64,000 nucleotides of DNA from Dyadobacter subterraneus (GCF_015221875.1 NZ_JACYGY010000002.1:124001-188000); one strand, 5' to 3'. Positions 19,848 through 28,413 are shown, counted from the first letter of the stretch. Translations and numbers: made by a program. The notes: generated from the sequence alone by a model not told the origin.

Positions 19848-19879
19848 CAAAAGTATAAATAGTTGATTATAAAAACAAT
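19848..19879 (-). promoter_or_regulatory. Probable fusA promoter
   Basis: On the minus strand ATTG (19879-19876), 20 nt, then TACTTTTG (19855-19848). The -7 box is a full TAnnTTTG match and the -33 box matches three of four bases. The predicted leader is about 100 nt. Confidence 0.65.
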
Positions 19880-20023
19880 GAGTATAGATTATTTTTTTAA
19901 AGAAAAATTAAAAATAACGTGATCTATGGCATCCCTAAACAACATCACGGACTTACCAAAGTACAAAACTTAGAAATCTGAATAAAAAATGAATTTAATG
20001 AAAAAATATTGACCAAAAAATAT

Positions 20024-20054
20024 GATTATTTGTAATTGAAATATACAAATAATC
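20024..20054 (+). promoter_or_regulatory. Perfect 11-bp inverted repeat just upstream of the ATPase gene
   Basis: GATTATTTGTA (20024-20034) and TACAAATAATC (20044-20054) form a perfect inverted repeat with a 9-nt spacer. It ends 6 nt before the ATG at 20061. The position suggests an operator or a leader hairpin over the initiation region; which of the two cannot be decided from sequence. Confidence 0.65.
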
Positions 20055-20060
20055 AACAAA

Positions 20061-21242
20061 ATGATCGAGAGAACAATTTTCCAGGATCTCCTTGACCATC
20101 TAAGGAAACCACAGGTAACTGTCATCACTGGGATGAGAAGAGTAGGTAAATCTACTGCCCTGAAATATTTACTTAACCAGGTCGATCATGAAAACAAAAT
20201 CTATCTGGATCTTGAAAGAACTGAGAATAGATATCTGTTTAATCAATCAAACACAAAAGATATTGAGATTGGTCTGGCAATTGAAGGAATAAATCTTTCA
20301 GAACCGGCAGTGATTGCACTGGATGAAATTCAATTGGTGCCACAAAGCACAAGTGTGATTAAGTATTTTTTTGACACGTATAATGTAAAATTTATCGTGA
20401 CAGGTTCCAGTTCATTCTATCTCAAAAACCACTTTTCTGAAAGCCTTGCAGGTAGAAAACGAATTTTCGAAATGTATCCTTTGACTTTTCCGGAATTCGT
20501 TGCTTTTCACGAAGAGAATATCAAGTTGCTCAAATCGGTATCCCGTGAACCTTTTCATCTTAGCATATACTTGAAGTGGAAAGAATTATATGAACAATTT
20601 ATCCGTTTTGGTGGTTTCCCGGAAGTTGTATTGGCAGAAACCGAAGCGGATAAAACAGCTTATCTGAAAGACGTAGTTAACGCATACATCGAGCTCGACA
20701 TCAAACTGCTATCTGACTTTTCCGCTTCTGATGATCTTTACAAACTTGTTAGATTATTAGCCTCAAGAACAGGAAGTAGATTGGATTACAGTAAAATTGG
20801 CAGTATTCTCGGGATAAACAGGATCAAGATAAAGGAATATCTAAGCCTGCTGGAACATACTTATTTCATAAAAAAGGTTGGCACATTTACGCAAAACGTG
20901 GATCGTGAAATATCCAAGCAAGAAAAGGTATACCTGGCAGATACAGGACTATTGCAGGAACTTGCTCAGGTAAGTAGCGGACAAGTTTTCGAAAATGCTA
21001 TCGCATTGCAATTAAGTCAATTAGGAACAATTCAGTACTACCAAAAAACAACAGGACTGGAAATTGATTTTATACTGAATAACCAAATAGCAATTGAAGT
21101 AAAAGAGACTCCTGCCGTGCATGACGAGATAGTTCTTAAGAAACGAGCTGCCGGTATAGGAATGTCTGAGTTCTTTCTTGTTGGCAGACATCAATCAGCA
21201 AATGACTTCCGCGGCTACGTTTGGGGTGGAAACCTGATTTAG
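20061..21242 (+). CDS. AAA-family ATPase with C-terminal DUF4143 domain
   Basis: Member of the widespread AAA_14/DUF4143 family, 393 residues as usual. Walker A is GMRRVGKST (residues 24-32) and Walker B is VIALDEIQ (about 84-91). Sensor-like VTGSSSF follows at about 119. The C-terminal DUF4143 part includes YLADTGLL and a candidate nuclease-fold motif, EIDFILN...AIEVKE (about 340-355), recalling PD-(D/E)XK proteins. Biological function is unknown for the family. It is the only plus-strand gene inside the str ribosomal cluster and splits rpsG from fusA. It ends at a terminator shared with rpsG. Its setting suggests late insertion of a transferable gene, but no mobility gene accompanies it. 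Confidence 0.9.
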   Translation: MIERTIFQDLLDHLRKPQVTVITGMRRVGKSTALKYLLNQVDHENKIYLDLERTENRYLFNQSNTKDIEIGLAIEGINLSEPAVIALDEIQLVPQSTSVIKYFFDTYNVKFIVTGSSSFYLKNHFSESLAGRKRIFEMYPLTFPEFVAFHEENIKLLKSVSREPFHLSIYLKWKELYEQFIRFGGFPEVVLAETEADKTAYLKDVVNAYIELDIKLLSDFSASDDLYKLVRLLASRTGSRLDYSKIGSILGINRIKIKEYLSLLEHTYFIKKVGTFTQNVDREISKQEKVYLADTGLLQELAQVSSGQVFENAIALQLSQLGTIQYYQKTTGLEIDFILNNQIAIEVKETPAVHDEIVLKKRAAGIGMSEFFLVGRHQSANDFRGYVWGGNLI

Positions 21243-21264
21243 CTTTTAAATCAGGTTTAATATA

Positions 21265-21303
21265 TAAAAAAACAGGTACAGCATAAAAAAATGCTGCACC
21301 TGT
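21265..21303. terminator. Terminator between the ATPase gene and rpsG
   Basis: A 13-bp stem with one G-U pair (21272-21284 with 21291-21303) and an A/T loop. On the minus strand it is followed by seven T, so it best fits as the rpsG terminator. It may also serve the plus-strand ATPase gene. Confidence 0.8.
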
Positions 21304-21328
21304 TTCACATTGTATTTTAATCTGCTTC

Positions 21329-21796
21329 CTAGAAACGGAAATGCGAGAATGCTTTGTTCGCATCTGCCATACGGTGCGTATCGTCTTTTTTCTTAACAGC
21401 AGCTCCTTCACCTTTAGCAGCAGCAACGATTTCGCCAGCCAGACGGTCTACCATAGTTTTTTCTCCACGCTTACGAGCGTAGTTGATCAACCATTTCATA
21501 CCCAAAGCTTGCTTACGTTCCGGACGTACTTCAGTTGGAACCTGGAAAGTAGCACCACCAACACGACGGCTTTTTACTTCAACAGATGGAGTTACATTGT
21601 TCAATGCTTTTTTCCAAGTTTCTAGACCACTTTCGCTGGTTTTTTTCTCAACCACTTCCAGCGCGTCATAAAAAATTGTGAAAGCAATGCTTTTCTTGCC
21701 TTGAAGCATCAGGTTGTTTACAAATTTTGTAACCTGTACATCTCTGAACTTAGGATCAGGCAGAATATATCTTTTCTTTGGTTTGGACTTTCTCAT
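21329..21796 (-). CDS. rpsG: 30S ribosomal protein S7
   Basis: Head-nucleating 16S rRNA-binding protein. The ATG at 21796 ([17 protein letters not shown]) gives 155 residues, the family norm; the 16 further codons upstream have no family support. Motifs: [23 protein letters not shown] and [20 protein letters not shown]. It follows rpsL and ends at a terminator, so fusA cannot be simply read through from here. Confidence 0.96.
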   Translation of the reverse strand: MRKSKPKKRYILPDPKFRDVQVTKFVNNLMLQGKKSIAFTIFYDALEVVEKKTSESGLETWKKALNNVTPSVEVKSRRVGGATFQVPTEVRPERKQALGMKWLINYARKRGEKTMVDRLAGEIVAAAKGEGAAVKKKDDTHRMADANKAFSHFRF

Positions 21797-21919
21797 TTTT
21801 GTACTTAATGTTTTACACGAGGTTTCGTTTTGCAACTTATTCACCCTGAACAGAATCCAGGATTACTTCCCTTTTATTTATCAGAATAGTTCTTTAATAA
21901 AAGCAGAGAGAGTTACTTT

Positions 21920-22330
21920 TTATTTTTTCTTACCTTTTACCGGTGCTGCAACTTGTCCTGGTTTAGGGCGTTTTGCACCGTATTTAGAACGACGTTGTTT
22001 ACGTCCGTTAACACCAGCTGTATCCAATGCACCACGGATAATGTGGTAACGAACACCTGGTAAATCTTTAACACGACCACCACGGATCAAAACGATCGAG
22101 TGCTCTTGCAAGTTGTGGCCTTCACCTGGGATGTAGGCATTCACTTCTTTGTTGTTAGAAAGACGAACACGCGCAACTTTACGAAGTGCTGAGTTCGGTT
22201 TCTTTGGCGTTGTGGTATATACACGAGTACATACTCCACGACGCTGAGGGCAAGAATCCAAAGCCGGTGACTTGGATTTCCATGTAATGGTCTCTCTACC
22301 TTTACGGACTAATTGTGAAATAGTTGGCAT
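21920..22330 (-). CDS. rpsL: 30S ribosomal protein S12
   Basis: Decoding-centre protein, 136 residues with a short basic C-terminal tail. The two loops in which streptomycin-resistance substitutions are known, [11 protein letters not shown] and [13 protein letters not shown], both keep their usual Lys residues, so the allele looks wild-type. It is the first gene of the str unit and has a consensus promoter upstream. Confidence 0.98.
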   Translation of the reverse strand: MPTISQLVRKGRETITWKSKSPALDSCPQRRGVCTRVYTTTPKKPNSALRKVARVRLSNNKEVNAYIPGEGHNLQEHSIVLIRGGRVKDLPGVRYHIIRGALDTAGVNGRKQRRSKYGAKRPKPGQVAAPVKGKKK

Positions 22331-22910
22331 TTAATGAATTGATTTTAATCTAGTTAATCAACTAATCGATTGTTTTACAAACGGTTTTCCCGAAAAATCG
22401 GACTGCAAAAGTAACAGACTAAGACTGATTTACAAAATGTTAATAATATTTTTTTAATTGACCGACATATAAACGTCATGTCAAAAGCGTTATTGATCAA
22501 ATAAAACCGTCTCATCAAAGATTTCACTTTTGTGAATTGCGGTGCTGATAGCAGGTTTTGTTATATTAAAAACTTACTTTGCAACAAAAGAACGGTATAT
22601 TTCGATAAATAAGAGGAACGTGAAAAAGTGGCGTCCAAAATTTCCTGAACGAAAATATTATTTGAAAAAATAAAAAATCAAAAGTCGACAGGAGAAAATA
22701 GTTAAGGTTTGTAACTGTTGTTAAACAAATAATAACGCCGAACTTTTATTTAATGCCAGCGAGTTGCTATTTTAGGAGGGTGATTTTATTTTTTCATTAA
22801 AAATATTTGTCCTTCATATCCAGAATTTTATTTCCAAACGTTGTTTAGTAGTATTGTCTTTTAGAACCCATAAACGCTCATCAAATTCGTTAGCATTTAT
22901 ACATAATTAT
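22331..22910. other. Intergenic region between divergent rpsL and the PorE-like gene
   Basis: About 580 nt, AT-rich. Apart from the rpsL promoter, no ORF, RNA gene or strong hairpin was recognised. The promoter of the PorE-like gene should lie here but no full TTTG/TAnnTTTG pair was found on the plus strand. Confidence 0.5.
22406..22436 (-). promoter_or_regulatory. Promoter of rpsL-rpsG
   Basis: On the minus strand TTTG (22436-22433), exactly 19 nt, then TACTTTTG (22413-22406), a full consensus match. The predicted leader is about 70 nt before the rpsL ATG. Confidence 0.8.
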
Positions 22911-24932
22911 ATGAAAATATTGCGGTGTAATTTTACCCTCGTTATTAGTATTCTGGTACTGGGCACGTTGTTGGCTGGTTGTAATTCTGCCATGCAGGCT
23001 TACAAAGACGGAGTAAAGAAATTTGATAACGGCGAGTATGATCTTGCTATAAAAGGATTGGAAAAAGCGGCTGCCGCCAACTACGAACCAACCCAGACCA
23101 GTTTCCTGATTGCAGAATCTTACCGTCTTTCCAACCGATTCAAGCAGGCAATTCCTTATTATAAAAAAGCATTGGATGCCGGCGTGACAAATCCCGAAGC
23201 GCAATTCCAATATGCCTATGCATTAAAAACGGCTGGTCAATATAAAGAAGCTGCGGACCAGTTTGCATTATTTGCCAAAGCGCCAACTGCTCCGAAAAAT
23301 TTACAGGAAAGAGCTTTACGCGAAATTGAAATCCTTAAAATCACAGATAAACTGAGCATTGAAAAAATGCCGGATGTGAAATTGAAAGATATTCCTTTTA
23401 ACGGTACCGGTTCCGATTTCTCACCTACTGTTCTAGGCAATGAACTTGTTTTTTCTTCTTCCAAAAAAGAGAAAATCTATAAGAATAACGGTCAATCCAT
23501 GCTTGGGCTGTACAAAATAGCTTTGGCAAAAGATGCAGGTGAAACACAGGGAACATCTGAATTATTTAGCAAAGATATTTTTGCTCCTGATGCCAATGAA
23601 GGTTCTCCTGCTTTTAGTCCGGATGGAAAAACGTTAATTTTTGCCCGTGGTAACACGGGTAAAAAGAAAGGAACTGCTGATGTGGATTTGTATCAAAGCC
23701 GGAATGTAAACGGTCAATGGACTCCGCCAGCAATTTTGCCAATAAATGATTCGCTTGCCTGGGATGGTTCTCCATCTTTTTCCCGTGACGGTAAAACATT
23801 ATATTTTGCCTCTAACCGTGCTGGCGGAGCAGGTGGTATCGATTTGTACAGAACGAATATTGATGCTTCCGGCCGTTTTAGCAAGCCTGTAAATATGGGT
23901 CGTGATATCAATACCGCTGGTGATGATATGTTCCCATACGTTGCCGAAGGCGGAAAACTTTATTTTGCCTCTGACGGACATCCGGGTTTAGGAAAACTTG
24001 ATTTATTTTCTGCAACGCGTACCCAGGGCGTCATTACGATTGAAAACCTTGGATTACCATTTAACAGTCCGCAGGATGATTTTGGACTGGTATTTTATAA
24101 AGATAAAGACCAGGGATTTTTCGCTTCTAACCGTGAAGGCGGAAAAGGTGATGACGATATTTATTACTTCTACACACCAAAAGCACCGGATACTACCATT
24201 GCCGTAAAAGATCCGATGGATCCTTTGAATCCACAAAATCCAAATTATATCGAAGGCAAACTGAAATCAGTCCGGTACTTCCTGGCGGGTGATGTGTACG
24301 ACAATTCAAGTAATCCGACGCCAATCGATTCTGCCATTGTGCATATTTTGCCAGATACTTCCGATACGCAAATCACTGAACTGAAAACAAATGCTGCTGG
24401 TAAATTCGGGACTCAGCCGGTGGAAGAAGGCAAATCTTACGTTCTTTTGGTAACGAAAAAAGGGTTTATCAGCAAAAGAGAACCGTTTTCCATGAACGGA
24501 CGCAGCATTCCGCCTATCTTTTTAACAAAAGCTTTAACGGATACTACGTATCAGGTTTCTATCAAGCTGGACAGACTTGAATTGAACAAAACATTTGTTC
24601 TCGACAATATTTACTACGATTTAAATAAGTATAACATCCGCCCGGATGCAGCCGTTGAACTTGACAAACTGGTTCAGATCCTGAAAGATAATCCAACGAT
24701 GAATATCGAGCTTAGCTCACATACGGATGCCCGTGCCACGGATGCATATAACATGACGCTATCACAAAACAGAGCTGAATCGGCTGTAAAATATTTAAAT
24801 CTGAAAGGAATTGCTGCTGAAAGGTTAACTGCAAAAGGATATGGTGAACGCCAGCTGATTATTCCAAATGCAAAAACAGAAGAAGAACATCAGCGTAACC
24901 GTCGTACAGAATTTACGATTTTGAGTTACTGA
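22911..24932 (+). CDS. PorE-like lipoprotein: TPR, beta-propeller, regulatory-like and OmpA domains
   Basis: The ATG at 22911 is preferred because it opens a lipoprotein signal (lipobox LLAGC, Cys24); the frame is open 19 codons further upstream. The mature protein has TPR repeats (about 30-130), a PD40/WD40-like propeller (about 160-430; repeated SPDGKTLIFA, SRDGKTLYFASNR), a carboxypeptidase-regulatory-like beta domain (about 465-550) and an OmpA peptidoglycan-binding domain (about 565-673; SSHTDARATDAYNMTLSQNRA, GYGE). This is the architecture of PorE, the periplasmic anchor of the type IX secretion system. Bacteroidota often encode several paralogues of this layout, so identity with PorE itself is inference. 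The window also contains a T9SS cargo protein. It is transcribed alone. Confidence 0.85.
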   Translation: MKILRCNFTLVISILVLGTLLAGCNSAMQAYKDGVKKFDNGEYDLAIKGLEKAAAANYEPTQTSFLIAESYRLSNRFKQAIPYYKKALDAGVTNPEAQFQYAYALKTAGQYKEAADQFALFAKAPTAPKNLQERALREIEILKITDKLSIEKMPDVKLKDIPFNGTGSDFSPTVLGNELVFSSSKKEKIYKNNGQSMLGLYKIALAKDAGETQGTSELFSKDIFAPDANEGSPAFSPDGKTLIFARGNTGKKKGTADVDLYQSRNVNGQWTPPAILPINDSLAWDGSPSFSRDGKTLYFASNRAGGAGGIDLYRTNIDASGRFSKPVNMGRDINTAGDDMFPYVAEGGKLYFASDGHPGLGKLDLFSATRTQGVITIENLGLPFNSPQDDFGLVFYKDKDQGFFASNREGGKGDDDIYYFYTPKAPDTTIAVKDPMDPLNPQNPNYIEGKLKSVRYFLAGDVYDNSSNPTPIDSAIVHILPDTSDTQITELKTNAAGKFGTQPVEEGKSYVLLVTKKGFISKREPFSMNGRSIPPIFLTKALTDTTYQVSIKLDRLELNKTFVLDNIYYDLNKYNIRPDAAVELDKLVQILKDNPTMNIELSSHTDARATDAYNMTLSQNRAESAVKYLNLKGIAAERLTAKGYGERQLIIPNAKTEEEHQRNRRTEFTILSY

Positions 24933-24954
24933 TTTTCAGTCTTAAAATTATCAA

Positions 24955-25000
24955 AATCCAACAAAGTAGTTTCTTAGGAGACTATTTTGTTGGATTCTTT
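24955..25000 (+). terminator. Probable terminator after the PorE-like gene
   Basis: Long imperfect stem (about 18 bp with wobbles; 24956-24973 with 24978-24995) followed by TTCTTTGTTT. The U tract is interrupted, so efficiency is uncertain. Confidence 0.55.
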
Positions 25001-25107
25001 GTTTCATTGCCACCTTGCATTCTTAAATTTGTGCAACTTTAATTGGAGTACAAGACTTAATGTACTTGCAAGACAAACAATAAATTTTTCTTCTATTATT
25101 TTCTTCA

Positions 25108-26307
25108 ATGATTCACCGCATTATCTATTGGTTCCGTAACGACCTTAGACTTCATGATAACGAAGCCTTTTTTGCTGCCACACAAGCTGCACAGGAAGTT
25201 GTTCCGGTTTATGTTTTTGATCCCCGTCAGTTTGACAAAACAAAATTTGGTTTTCGCAGAGCAGGGGCATTAAGAGCTCAATTCCTACTGGAATCTGTTC
25301 TGGAACTTAGAAATCGCCTGCGTGAAAAAGGGGGAGATTTGTTGATCCGTGTTGGAGAGCCAGAAAAAATCGTTGCTCAGCTCGCGGAAGAATATAGTGC
25401 GCAATACATTTATACGAGTAAGGAAATTGCTCCCGACGAAACAAGTGTTGAAACTTCATTAAGTAAAAATATCAAAGTGATGAACGTTGATATTAAACTT
25501 TTCTGGATGACTACACTGGGGAGTGCCGTTGATCTGCCCTTCTCAATCGCAAAACTGCCATTTGATTTTCCGGAGTTTTACGAAAAAATGAAAGCCGGAT
25601 TGAAAGTAAAAACGATATTTCCTGAGCCAAAACATATCAATTTGCCTCAAGGCTACGAAGCTGGTTTGATTCCGTCGCTACCAATGCTTTCTATTGATCC
25701 TTTTGAAATTGATGCGGAAAAAAAATCTTCCGGATCATTACAAAAAGGCGGAGAAACTGCCGGACTTGCCAAGCTTGATCAGTTTATTGAAGAAAACATC
25801 AAAACCGGCAAAGCACTGACTTCTTCTGAACCCGTTATCGATTACGAATTATCAACCTGGCTTTCATTAGGATGTTTATCACCCCGATATATTTACTCAA
25901 AGCTTCTTCCCTACTTGTCTGAAAATGACAATGTAGAGATTGTTGTTGAAGATCTTTTAAAAAGAGATTTCTCCAACTGGACTTTGCTTCGCCATGGTTC
26001 AAGACTTTTCAAACCAGGCGGAATAAAACATGAAATCAACAAACGCTGGCTCAATGAACTTCCACTGTTTGAAAAATGGATAAATGCCGAAACCGAGAAT
26101 GAAGAAGTAAATGCTGCCATCAAAAAGTTAACTTCAACGGGATATCTTACAGCAAGCGAAAGAACTCTGGCCGCTGATTACCTGACCAATGACCTTGGCA
26201 TCAACTGGACCTGGGGAGCTATGTTCTTTGAAAGTTACCTGATTGACTATAATGTTTCAGGAAACTGGGTAAGATGGAATACGATCGCAGGTGTTGGCAG
26301 CATTTGA
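25108..26307 (+). CDS. DASH-type cryptochrome/photolyase family protein, atypical
   Basis: Flavoprotein of the photolyase superfamily. The N-terminal Rossmann-like domain is clear (RIIYWFRNDLRLHDNEAF; VPVYVFDPRQF), and FGFRRAGALRAQFLLESV is a DASH-family hallmark. The C-terminal FAD domain is recognisable (LSLGCLSPRYIY; LLRHGSRLF; DYNVSGNWVRWNTIAGVG). However, the block that usually reads W..G.TG.P.VDA.MREL is replaced by WINAETENEEVNAAIKKL, the NR.RQ..AS region is altered, and the protein stops at GVGSI, lacking the usual C-terminal segment. At 399 residues it is short for DASH proteins. Single-stranded DNA repair, photoreception or loss of activity are all possible. Confidence 0.8.
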   Translation: MIHRIIYWFRNDLRLHDNEAFFAATQAAQEVVPVYVFDPRQFDKTKFGFRRAGALRAQFLLESVLELRNRLREKGGDLLIRVGEPEKIVAQLAEEYSAQYIYTSKEIAPDETSVETSLSKNIKVMNVDIKLFWMTTLGSAVDLPFSIAKLPFDFPEFYEKMKAGLKVKTIFPEPKHINLPQGYEAGLIPSLPMLSIDPFEIDAEKKSSGSLQKGGETAGLAKLDQFIEENIKTGKALTSSEPVIDYELSTWLSLGCLSPRYIYSKLLPYLSENDNVEIVVEDLLKRDFSNWTLLRHGSRLFKPGGIKHEINKRWLNELPLFEKWINAETENEEVNAAIKKLTSTGYLTASERTLAADYLTNDLGINWTWGAMFFESYLIDYNVSGNWVRWNTIAGVGSI

Positions 26308-26379
26308 TCCTGTCATCATTGGTTAAGGCGTTGCATAATGCCCCGTTACCGATTATGTAGTTTTTCTTAAAGATTTTGC

Positions 26380-26387
26380 TAGCTTTG
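26380..26387 (+). promoter_or_regulatory. Possible lemA promoter -7 box
   Basis: TAGCTTTG fits TAnnTTTG and lies about 43 nt before the lemA ATG. No TTTG -33 element is seen at the expected spacing, so this is tentative. Confidence 0.35.
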
Positions 26388-26430
26388 GTCAACTTTGGAC
26401 CCAATCATTAACTCTAAATCAAATATTACA

Positions 26431-27012
26431 ATGTCAAAAGGACTAATCGCAGTTGTTGTCATTCTCCTGATTTTCGGATTTGTTGGATGTGGCAAATATA
26501 ATGGCCTGGTAGGTAAAGATGAAGTCGTGAAAGAATCATGGGCAAAAGTCGAAAGCCAGTACCAACGCCGCGCAGACCTTATCCCTAACCTGGTAAATAC
26601 AGTAAAAGGTGCAGCTGATTTTGAAAAAAGTACTTTAACTGCCGTTATTGAAGCCCGCGCAAAAGCAACTTCAACAACAATCAACGCAGACCAGCTTACG
26701 CCTGAAAATATCAAAAACTTCCAGGGTGCACAAGATCAATTAAGCGGTGCTTTATCACGTCTTTTAGTATCAGTTGAAAAATATCCTGACCTGAAAGCAA
26801 ACCAGAACTTTTTGGAACTTCAGGCACAATTGGAAGGAACTGAAAACCGTATCGCGGTTGCCCGTAACGACTTCAACGCAGTTGTAAAAGATTACAATCA
26901 GGAAGTACGTACTTTCCCAACCAATATTTTCGCCGGGGTATTCGGTTTCGCGCAGAAAGGTTACTTCACAGCCGCAGCCGGCTCTGAAAACGCTCCAACC
27001 GTCAAGTTCTAA
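26431..27012 (+). CDS. lemA: LemA-family membrane protein
   Basis: The ATG at 26431 is chosen over an upstream TTG because it begins the N-terminal hydrophobic segment (MSKGLIAVVVILLIFGFVGC). The Cys at about residue 20 could also be lipidated. The family signature follows: ESWAKVESQYQRRADLIPNLVNTVKG, then a helical bundle (about 193 residues in total). The function of LemA is not established; in many bacteria the gene is paired with TPM-domain genes, as here. It is the first of three same-strand genes. Confidence 0.9.
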   Translation: MSKGLIAVVVILLIFGFVGCGKYNGLVGKDEVVKESWAKVESQYQRRADLIPNLVNTVKGAADFEKSTLTAVIEARAKATSTTINADQLTPENIKNFQGAQDQLSGALSRLLVSVEKYPDLKANQNFLELQAQLEGTENRIAVARNDFNAVVKDYNQEVRTFPTNIFAGVFGFAQKGYFTAAAGSENAPTVKF

Positions 27013-27078
27013 TATAAAGAGTTGGGTTTCCGAAAAATCCGGAAACCCGATTTTCAACTCTCAACTTTCAACTAATCC

Positions 27079-27516
27079 ATGCCTGATTCACTTTTTTTCT
27101 CAGAAGAGGAACAAAAGCAAATTATTGCTGCAATTCAGGAAGCTGAAAAACAAACTTCTGGTGAAGTTAAAGTGCATATTGAAAAAAAATGTGAAACCGA
27201 AGATGTTCTGGAAAGAGCAAAAGAGGTATTCGGACTTTTGAAAATGCACGCAACGGCTGAACAGAACGGAGTACTTTTTTACCTTGCTTACGAAGACCGG
27301 AAATTTGCAGTTTTGGGAGATAAAGGTATCAATGAAAAAGTTGGAGCTGATTTTTGGAACAGCACCAAGGACTTGCTTCGCAGTTATTTCTCTCAAAGCA
27401 AATATACAGAAGGACTTTGTGCAGGAATAAAAGAAGCCGGTTTACAACTAAAAACTCATTTCCCATATCGCTCAGACGATGTTAATGAATTGCCTGACGA
27501 TATTTCTTTCGGGTAA
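27079..27516 (+). CDS. TPM-domain protein, cytosolic type
   Basis: 145 residues with no signal peptide or membrane segment. The TPM domain is seen from about residue 7 (FSEEEQKQIIAAIQEAEKQTSGEVKVHIE) through FAVLGDKGINEKVG. TPM domains are found in plant photosystem-repair phosphatases and in bacterial membrane proteins. A phosphatase role has been reported for plant members only, so activity here is not claimed. It lies between lemA and a second, exported TPM gene that begins 8 nt downstream, clearly one operon. Confidence 0.85.
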   Translation: MPDSLFFSEEEQKQIIAAIQEAEKQTSGEVKVHIEKKCETEDVLERAKEVFGLLKMHATAEQNGVLFYLAYEDRKFAVLGDKGINEKVGADFWNSTKDLLRSYFSQSKYTEGLCAGIKEAGLQLKTHFPYRSDDVNELPDDISFG

Positions 27517-27524
27517 ATATTCCT

Positions 27525-28304
27525 ATGAAAAAATACATCATTTTTTCTTTTATGTTTTTATTTGTCCTTTGCCGCGTTGTGGCTCAGGATGTACCGGCGA
27601 AGCCAAATCCACCTCGTCTGGTGAATGATTTTGCCAAGCAGCTGAACCCAACGGAAATCAGTGCGCTTGAACAAAAACTGGATGCCTACAATGATTCCAC
27701 TTCTTCACAGATCGCCATTGTGGTTGTCCCTACAACCGGAGATTATCCAATCGCTGATTATGCGCTGAAACTCGGAAGAGAATGGGGCGTTGGGGGGAAA
27801 GGTAAAAATAACGGTATCGTAATTCTTTGGGCTTCTACCGATAGAAAAATTTATATCAGTACAGGTTACGGAATGGAAGGTGCAGTACCTGACGCGATCG
27901 CGAAAAGGATCATTACCCAGGTAATGACACCGGAATTTAAAAATGGTATGTATTATCGCGGCCTTGATAAAGGCGTCGATATGATTATCAAATATGCGAC
28001 AGGAGAATATAAAGCGGATGCAAAACAAGTAGATGATGGTGAAAGTGGTGGTACTTCACCGTTATTAATTCTGGTTGTTGTTTTCATCATTATAGTTTTC
28101 ATCATTTCACGTAATAAAGGCGGCGGAGGCGGTGGTTTCCGCAATATGGGCGGTGGACCTATTTTCTTTCCATATACAACACATTCAAGTGGTGGAAGCT
28201 CGTCAGGAAACTGGGGCGGTGGTTTTGGAGGAGGAGATGGTGGTGGCTTCGGCGGATTTGGTGGTGGTAGTTTTGGTGGTGGAGGAGCCGGAGGGGATTA
28301 CTAA
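27525..28304 (+). CDS. Exported TPM-domain protein with glycine-rich tail
   Basis: 259 residues: signal peptide (about 1-20, ending VVAQ), TPM domain (about 27-160; VNDFAKQLNPTEISALEQKL, YGMEGAVPDAIAKRI), one transmembrane helix (about 180-195, LLILVVVFIIIVFII) and a Gly/Ser-rich C-terminal tail with repeated GGG and GGF units. This matches the YgcG-like group that co-occurs with LemA. The topology puts the TPM domain outside the cytoplasmic membrane and the Gly-rich tail inside. The exact role is unknown; an envelope function is inferred. Confidence 0.88.
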   Translation: MKKYIIFSFMFLFVLCRVVAQDVPAKPNPPRLVNDFAKQLNPTEISALEQKLDAYNDSTSSQIAIVVVPTTGDYPIADYALKLGREWGVGGKGKNNGIVILWASTDRKIYISTGYGMEGAVPDAIAKRIITQVMTPEFKNGMYYRGLDKGVDMIIKYATGEYKADAKQVDDGESGGTSPLLILVVVFIIIVFIISRNKGGGGGGFRNMGGGPIFFPYTTHSSGGSSSGNWGGGFGGGDGGGFGGFGGGSFGGGGAGGDY

Positions 28305-28378
28305 TTGCGGAATTATTCGTCATTTTTTAATAAAAAGCGGTATCCCGTTTTTAGTCTAAAATATAAAATCAAATAGAA

Positions 28379-28413
28379 AACCGTTCAAAGTCAGGTACTT
28401 CGAACGGTTTTTT
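28379..28413 (+). terminator. Terminator of the lemA-TPM-TPM operon
   Basis: Stem CCGTTC-a-AAGT with ACTT-c-GAACGG (28381-28407) followed by six T. It lies about 75 nt after the last TPM gene. Confidence 0.85.

Larger units (their letters stand above)
19745..20060. other. Intergenic region between divergent fusA and ATPase genes
   Basis: Very AT-rich, with no supportable ORF. It holds a fusA promoter-like sequence on the minus side and, at its right end, the inverted repeat in front of the ATPase gene. No transposon ends or obvious target-site duplications were found. Confidence 0.6.

Noticed and set aside
19981..20060. Target-site duplication at the ATPase gene boundary
   Set aside because: Compared by eye with the 21.24-21.33 kb side, no matching direct repeat was found; the AT-rich sequence makes short matches meaningless.
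22331..22910. Possible small RNA or short gene in the rpsL upstream gap
   Set aside because: No frame with a plausible start and codon pattern, no strong terminator-like hairpin, and no tRNA-like structure was seen.
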